A stretch of 64,000 nt of DNA. Source: Treponema sp. GTDB lineage: Bacteria; Spirochaetota; Spirochaetia; Treponematales; Treponemataceae. The notes below the pieces were generated by a model, which was not told the DNA's origin, did not search any database, and saw nothing but the letters and a program-made list of their open reading frames with translations. Location of the stretch: contig JAKSTP010000004.1 in NCBI GenBank assembly GCA_024402505.1, positions 1 through 64,000 on the forward strand, in the 5' to 3' direction. This document shows, one piece after another, positions 59,302 through 64,000 of the stretch; positions within the stretch are counted from its first letter, which is position 1; every line of letters starts with the position of its first letter. Position numbers and translations under genes: made by a program.

Positions 59302-61675
59302 ACTAAAACTCAAAATGCACAACAGGCAGTTTCTGGCACTGTGGTTTATTTTCCACGGGGCCATTCTTGCTATGTTCAGCATTACTTTTATATGCAAACG
59401 GGGAAACTTGTTTATTGACGCCGACCTTATGAATATGCTGCCGGGTTCTTTTGATGAACCTGCCCTGGCCGAATCAAACAGCCTTGTTGCCGACTTTATA
59501 AGCAGTTGTCTTTATATCATGCCGGTAAACAAAGATTTTGAAAAAGCCAAGGAAACAGCCGCCTATATTTACGAACATCTTAAAGACAGCGAAAACTTTA
59601 CTTCCTTCATTTACAATGTTGATGTGTCCAGCCTGGACAACACGGTAGAAGATTTTCTTTTAAAATACCGATGGAATCTCCTTGATGAAGAAACCTCAAC
59701 TGAAATTCTTAACGGAGGCGATCAGGCCTTTGCCGAAAACGCACTTGCCAAGGCTTACGGCGCCTTCAACATGACTTCTTTGGAAACACTGGACCAGGAT
59801 CCTTTCCTTATTCAGGACCACGCCATGAACAAATACCTTACAATGCTTCAGCAGTCTGGAACCAGCATGAGCATTAAAGACGGTGTTCTTGCCGCTGAAT
59901 ACAACGGTTACTGGTATGTTTTGATTCAGGGCAGTTTGAGCAAACAGGGTGCGGCCCTTGCCAGCAAAAACAACGCCGTTACCGAAATCTACGGTCTGTG
60001 CAATCCTCTTGAAGATGATTCCACACGCATTGTTTACGCCGGAATCCCTTTCCAGAGCCACAAAAACTCCCTGGACGCCGCCATTGAAATTAAGGTTATT
60101 TCTGCCATTTCTCTGATTGCCGTTATCATCATTCTGTTCCTGGTGTTCCGTTCACCAGTTCCTATTGCTTTTTCGGTTCTTTCAATCGGAGTTTCTTTGG
60201 GAACAGGAATTGCCGCAACTCTTGCCGTTTTTGGTAAACTTCACATTCTTACATTGATTTTTGGAACCTCACTTATTGGTTCTTGTATCGACTACAGCCT
60301 TCATTACTTCGTTAACTGGAAAGCCAACACAGACATGGCCAACGGAAGCGAGATCAGAAGTCACCTTATAAAAGGTCTCCTCCTTTCGGTAATCAGTACA
60401 ATCTTGTGTTACGTTGTAATGATGTTCACTCCATATAATCTGATTAAACAGATGGGTCTTTTCTCAATTGCAGGACTGGCCAGCTCTTTCCTTACAACAG
60501 TTGCCATCTATCCATATATCAAGATGCCTGTAAAAGACCGAAAAATCCGTCTCACAAAACTAATGGAAAAGCCTGACTGGTGGAACAAAAAACTTATTGG
60601 CCGCATTGTAGTTGCCCTTTTCTTTGTACTTCCAAGCCTTCTGGTTCTTTTCCTTCATAAAAATGCCAGCATCTATAACCGACTGGACAATCTTTACACC
60701 GTAGAAGGCCGCATTCTTGATGATGAAACCGAGTTCCGCACCGTAGTTCGTTTCCAGCCCTTCGGTTGGTTTATTGTTCAGGGTGATACAGCAGAAGAAA
60801 CTCTGGAACGTGAAGAAGCTCTTAAAAAACGTCTTGATGAATACCGTAATGCAAATGGTGAAAAAATAGTTTACTTGAGCACAAGTACCTTCATTCCTTC
60901 TGAAAAAACTCAGCGCCTTTCTAAGGAAGCCAGCGCTAAACTTCTGGAAAATGCCGACATTCAGATGGAATACCTTGGTTATGATCCTGAAGACGCCGAA
61001 CTTTTGATCCAGCAGTTTGAATCTACAAAAAATGATTTCATCGCTATTGAAGGCGAAAACGTTCCTGATTACGTGCAGAAGGCCTTTGGCTATATCTGGG
61101 CAGGTGAAATCAACGGAAAATACTATTCACTGGTTGTGCCAACCTTCGAAAACAATCCTATGGGATTCCGGGAAATTGCAGAATTCGACGACAATGTTTT
61201 CTTTGCCCACGAAATTACCGACGTAAGCGAAAACCTGGACCGCCTTACACGTCTGATCCTTTACTTCCTTATTGGGGCTTTCGTTGCACTTTTTGGCATG
61301 CTGATTTTTGTTTACAAACCAAAACACGCCTTAAAAATCATTTCCATTCCTTTCCTCATTATTCTGCTGGTTTACGCCATTTTCTCTGTGGCCAAAATCC
61401 ACCTGGAATTCTTCTCAATTATCGGTGTAATTCTGGTGCTTGGACTTGGCCTGGACTACATTATCTACATGATAGAAAATGAAAACCGTTCCAAAGAACT
61501 GGATCAAACTCAGACACTGGAACCTTTTGCCATCCTTTTGTCCTTTGTTACAACTGCCATTTCCTTTGGGGCCCTTGCCTTCAGTAATTTCGTTCCGGTT
61601 CATATGATCGGACTTTCAATCTTTATTGGACTCACTACTGCCTACTTTGGAAGTTTCTTCTACGACAGAAGTTAG
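59273..61675 (+). CDS. MMPL/RND-family lipid exporter (ApeM-like)
   Basis: The 800-residue inner-membrane protein has one N-terminal TM, a periplasmic domain, five TMs (about 265-410), a second periplasmic domain and a last set of TMs (about 660-790). Conserved blocks are IFGTSLIGSCIDYSLHYF and VLGLGLDYIIYMIENE, the D-Y/D-Y proton-relay-like positions of MMPL proteins. The start is the ATG at 59273 with AAGGAG 10 nt upstream, overlapping lolA by 29 nt; the frame is open further 5' but only as a shadow of lolA. Confidence 0.9.
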   Translation: MTKLSSVFAKLKLKMHNRQFLALWFIFHGAILAMFSITFICKRGNLFIDADLMNMLPGSFDEPALAESNSLVADFISSCLYIMPVNKDFEKAKETAAYIYEHLKDSENFTSFIYNVDVSSLDNTVEDFLLKYRWNLLDEETSTEILNGGDQAFAENALAKAYGAFNMTSLETLDQDPFLIQDHAMNKYLTMLQQSGTSMSIKDGVLAAEYNGYWYVLIQGSLSKQGAALASKNNAVTEIYGLCNPLEDDSTRIVYAGIPFQSHKNSLDAAIEIKVISAISLIAVIIILFLVFRSPVPIAFSVLSIGVSLGTGIAATLAVFGKLHILTLIFGTSLIGSCIDYSLHYFVNWKANTDMANGSEIRSHLIKGLLLSVISTILCYVVMMFTPYNLIKQMGLFSIAGLASSFLTTVAIYPYIKMPVKDRKIRLTKLMEKPDWWNKKLIGRIVVALFFVLPSLLVLFLHKNASIYNRLDNLYTVEGRILDDETEFRTVVRFQPFGWFIVQGDTAEETLEREEALKKRLDEYRNANGEKIVYLSTSTFIPSEKTQRLSKEASAKLLENADIQMEYLGYDPEDAELLIQQFESTKNDFIAIEGENVPDYVQKAFGYIWAGEINGKYYSLVVPTFENNPMGFREIAEFDDNVFFAHEITDVSENLDRLTRLILYFLIGAFVALFGMLIFVYKPKHALKIISIPFLIILLVYAIFSVAKIHLEFFSIIGVILVLGLGLDYIIYMIENENRSKELDQTQTLEPFAILLSFVTTAISFGALAFSNFVPVHMIGLSIFIGLTTAYFGSFFYDRS

Positions 61676-61707
61676 TTTCTGGTAAGATTGATTCGGGAGA
61701 TTTGCCT

Positions 61708-62277
61708 ATGAAAAAAAGTATCTTATTTGTTTTTGCCTTGATTTCTCTTCTTCTTGTTTCCTGCGCTTCACGGGGAGTTTCTGGAAATAATATAAATGCC
61801 GTTTATGTTACAAACACTAAAAAGGTTCAGATTCTGCAGCCTGCATTTATGAATGGTGAAGTTGATGGTCAGCAGTATTTGAGCATGACTTTCGGCGACC
61901 AGAGTTTCAATCTTTTGGCCTACGTTTTTGCTGATGAAACTTCCATCGACATCCAGCTTTTCAACGATTTTGGAGCAGGCATGGGAAATCTTTATTTTGA
62001 TGGATTTGAATGTTCCGTAGATTCTGCCCTTTTCCCTTCAAACCTTAAACCTGAGTACATCATCTGTGACTTGCAGAACGCCTGGTACAATTTTGATGCA
62101 CTTAAAAATAATTACGCCGCTTCAAAACTTACTTTTACCGCTGAACAAACAGCTGATGGTGAAGTTCGAAAAGTTATGAGCGGAAACAAACTTATCGAAA
62201 AAATTGAGATTACCAGCGATCATATCCGTATTACAAACTATCTTAGAAAATACGAATATAACATCGTAAACGAGTAA
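61708..62277 (+). CDS. DUF3261-like lipoprotein (ApeN-like)
   Basis: The 189-residue precursor has a lipoprotein signal with lipobox VSC (Cys about 20). The mature part matches the layout of DUF3261 proteins found in aryl-polyene clusters: SMTFGDQSFNLLAYVFADETSIDIQLFNDFG, LKPEYIICDLQNAWYNFDALKN, and GNKLIEKIEITSDHIRITNYLRKYEYNI. The role is unknown; outer-membrane attachment is probable. The ATG at 61708 has GGGAG upstream and gives the proper signal peptide; the in-frame TTG 6 nt earlier does not add anything. Confidence 0.72.
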   Translation: MKKSILFVFALISLLLVSCASRGVSGNNINAVYVTNTKKVQILQPAFMNGEVDGQQYLSMTFGDQSFNLLAYVFADETSIDIQLFNDFGAGMGNLYFDGFECSVDSALFPSNLKPEYIICDLQNAWYNFDALKNNYAASKLTFTAEQTADGEVRKVMSGNKLIEKIEITSDHIRITNYLRKYEYNIVNE

Positions 62278-62281
62278 ATAT

Positions 62282-62791
62282 TTGGAGTATAAAATGGATA
62301 AAGTATGTACAATTCCACAGTTTATTGATCACGACGACCTTATCTGGATGCTGCCTCACAAAGGGAAAATGTTCCTTCTTTCAAGAGTAACTCAGCATGA
62401 CGGTGCAAACCACACTATTACCAGTGAATACGATATTACAAAAGACTGTATTTTCTATGAAGAAGAAGCCGACGGTGTTCCAACATGGGCCGGTTTTGAA
62501 TTCATGGCACAGGGCATTTCCGCACTTACCGGTATTACCAACAAAGAAAAAGGCCGTGATCCACTTCCTGGATTTATCCTTAGCGTTATGGAATTCAATG
62601 CAAATGTTGGTTACCTTAAAAACAACACCACAATTCAGATGAAGATTGCAGAAGACTACCGGGAAGAAGAAACTCACATCTACCGTTACATCTGCTCACT
62701 TTATGCCCGCGTTGGTGATGAAACTCCAGCCGCCACTGCAAAAATCACTGTAATGGAAACTGAAGATATTCACGCACTTTTTAAGGACTAA
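62282..62791 (+). CDS. 3-hydroxyacyl-ACP dehydratase, ApeP-like
   Basis: The 169-residue hot-dog protein has the signature WMLPHKGKMFLLSRVTQHDGANHTITSEYDI and WAGFEFMAQGISALTGI, as in ApeP-type dehydratases (LPHxxxMxLLDRV; E-xxAQ). It is paired with the shorter dehydratase at 57828. It sits directly after the DUF3261-like gene. SD GGAG lies upstream. Confidence 0.82.
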   Translation: MEYKMDKVCTIPQFIDHDDLIWMLPHKGKMFLLSRVTQHDGANHTITSEYDITKDCIFYEEEADGVPTWAGFEFMAQGISALTGITNKEKGRDPLPGFILSVMEFNANVGYLKNNTTIQMKIAEDYREEETHIYRYICSLYARVGDETPAATAKITVMETEDIHALFKD

Positions 62792-62840
62792 ACAAAGCCT
62801 TCTTTTTGAACTATAATTTATTAATATTTTGGAGAATTAA

Positions 62841-63584
62841 ATGAACGAAGACAAAAAAGTACTTGTAACCGGAGCTTCTGGTGGAATTGGACGTGCTATT
62901 GCCGTAGATGCTGCAAAAGCCGGATATTATGTTATCTGTCACTATAATGGAAGCAAAGCAAAAGCTGAAGAAACACTTAAAATGATTACCGATAACGGTG
63001 GACAGGGAGAACTTATTCAGTTCAACGTAGCCGACCGTGAAGACTGCAAAGCAAAACTCGATGAAATGACCGCAAAACACGGCACTTTATGGGGAGTTGT
63101 AAACAATGCAGGTATTACCCGGGACAACACTTTCGTTGCTCTTAGCGGCGATGACTGGGATAACGTTATCCACACAAACCTGGACAGTTTCTACAATGTT
63201 CTGAGCCCACTGGTAATGAGCATGGCCAGCCGCAAAAACAAACGTGGTGGACGCATCATCACTATTTCATCAATTTCCGGAGTTGATGGAAACCGCGGAC
63301 AGACAAACTATTCTGCATCAAAAGCCGGTATTATTGGTGCTACAAAAGCTCTTGCCGTTGAACTTGCAGGCCGTGGAGTTACAGTAAACTGCATTGCTCC
63401 TGGTGTTATTGAAACTGAAATGACAAAAGCTATTGATCCTGCCGTTTATGAAATGATTATGGGAACAATCCCTATGAAACGAGCCGGAAAACCAGAAGAA
63501 ATTGGCGCACTTGCAACCTTCCTTCTTTCTGAAGGTGCTGCTTATATTACACGACAGGTTATTGAAGTAGACGGCGGAATGTAA
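62841..63584 (+). CDS. fabG: 3-oxoacyl-ACP reductase (FabG-like SDR)
   Basis: The 247-residue short-chain dehydrogenase reduces 3-oxoacyl-ACP with NADPH. It has the cofactor motif TGASGGIGRAIA (near residue 10), NNAGITRDN, the catalytic SSISG...YSASKAG (Ser/Tyr/Lys) near residues 145-165, and a C-terminal VDGGM. SD GGAG is upstream of the ATG. It is the last recognisable gene of the ACP/dehydratase cluster in this window. Confidence 0.92.
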   Translation: MNEDKKVLVTGASGGIGRAIAVDAAKAGYYVICHYNGSKAKAEETLKMITDNGGQGELIQFNVADREDCKAKLDEMTAKHGTLWGVVNNAGITRDNTFVALSGDDWDNVIHTNLDSFYNVLSPLVMSMASRKNKRGGRIITISSISGVDGNRGQTNYSASKAGIIGATKALAVELAGRGVTVNCIAPGVIETEMTKAIDPAVYEMIMGTIPMKRAGKPEEIGALATFLLSEGAAYITRQVIEVDGGM

Positions 63585-63586
63585 TC

Positions 63587-64000
63587 ATGAGTTTCCTGCA
63601 GACTATTACCAATCTTTTTGAATCAATTTTCAAGCGTAACTCTCCTGATGCCCAGAAAAAACAGGTGGTAAAAAAGATGGAAGCTACGCTGAAAATGTAT
63701 ACTCCTGTGCTGTACAAAAATGGTAATCTTCTGCCAAACTTTGGAGAAGCAGTTTTCCAGCTTTACAAAAACGTTCGTCCTTTGGATGACCTTTTCATGG
63801 TAACCGTTTCTTCCAATAATATTCCGCGAAAAAAAAGATTCGAAGCACAGCTCCTTATGACAGGTTACAGTCCAAGTGATCAGGAGCTGGTAGAATCTCT
63901 TTCATACGAAAACCGAAAAGCTCAGGTTATGGAAGAAGGGGGCGGTTCCCGTGTTTATGAAAGCCAGCGAAAAGTTCTGGAACAGGTTATTCGGGCTTTA
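63587..64000 (+). CDS. unknown protein, 5' part only
   Basis: An open frame starts at the ATG 63587, 2 nt after the fabG stop, and runs to the edge of the window (138 codons). It begins MSFLQTITNLFESIFKRN and contains helical, charged sequence (KKQVVKKMEATLKMY, PRKKRFEAQLLMTGYSPSDQE). It has no signal peptide and no ketosynthase features. I do not recognise it; it may be a housekeeping spirochaete protein rather than part of the cluster. Confidence 0.6.
   Translation, partial: MSFLQTITNLFESIFKRNSPDAQKKQVVKKMEATLKMYTPVLYKNGNLLPNFGEAVFQLYKNVRPLDDLFMVTVSSNNIPRKKRFEAQLLMTGYSPSDQELVESLSYENRKAQVMEEGGGSRVYESQRKVLEQVIRAL

Overview
The window looks like chromosomal DNA of a host-associated treponeme or close spirochaete. 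It has moderate-to-low GC. Most surface genes carry spirochaete-style lipoprotein signals. It also has a PnrA/BMP-type purine nucleoside ABC transporter, 7TM-DISM/SpoIIE and EAL signalling proteins, and a treponeme-type family of lipoproteins with a shared C-terminal domain. The genus is inferred from gene content; no rRNA is present.

Layout. 1-4.5 kb: 5' part of an initiator tRNA-Met, a CBM48 protein, a YeiH-type exporter, mscL, a GH43 remnant, a J-domain protein, a deleted sfsA and an SGNH hydrolase. 4.7-13 kb is an accessory zone. It holds two broken lipoprotein cassettes, a DUF4143 ATPase, a RelB/PIN toxin-antitoxin pair with a clear operator, an HTH protein, gpmI, a RhuM remnant, an intact lipoprotein of the cassette family, an acyl-ACP thioesterase and many small palindromic repeats. 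13-20 kb: a periplasmic protein, a GNAT enzyme and the xpt-pnr purine salvage operon. 20-27 kb: an operon of fibronectin-III-like lipoproteins. 27-36.6 kb: a small multidrug export family protein, a clan GH-A glycosidase and a TrkH/SpoIIE/Cache/EAL gene row. 36.7-39 kb: mnmE, rpsL, rpsG. 39-44 kb: a TauE exporter, a TRAP-TAXI importer and a thioesterase. 44-50.5 kb: an envelope export cluster (Wzz-like protein, two FtsX-type permeases, LolA-like protein, outer membrane protein, LolD-like ATPase). 50.5-57.3 kb: an Rsm22-like methyltransferase, a MerR regulator, der, a PlsC-type acyltransferase, a HAD phosphatase and a GH3 enzyme. 57.4-63.6 kb: ACP, dehydratase, thioesterase, LolA-like protein, MMPL exporter, DUF3261-like lipoprotein, second dehydratase and FabG.

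The most interesting system is the last one. Its content and order resemble the middle and end of an aryl-polyene (APE) biosynthesis and export cluster, but no ketosynthase or canonical acyl ligase is visible. A GH3-type acyl-adenylating enzyme, a PlsC acyltransferase and a HAD phosphatase lie just upstream and might belong to the pathway.

Three other themes stand out. (1) At least eight genes have a perfect or near-perfect -10 box ending 5-7 nt before the start codon and no Shine-Dalgarno, suggesting leaderless mRNAs. (2) Three long nested inverted repeats of about 170-280 bp with unrelated sequences sit between genes. (3) Short dispersed palindromes occur between genes, inside a terminator loop, and in one case in frame within a coding region, where they add a repetitive charged peptide.
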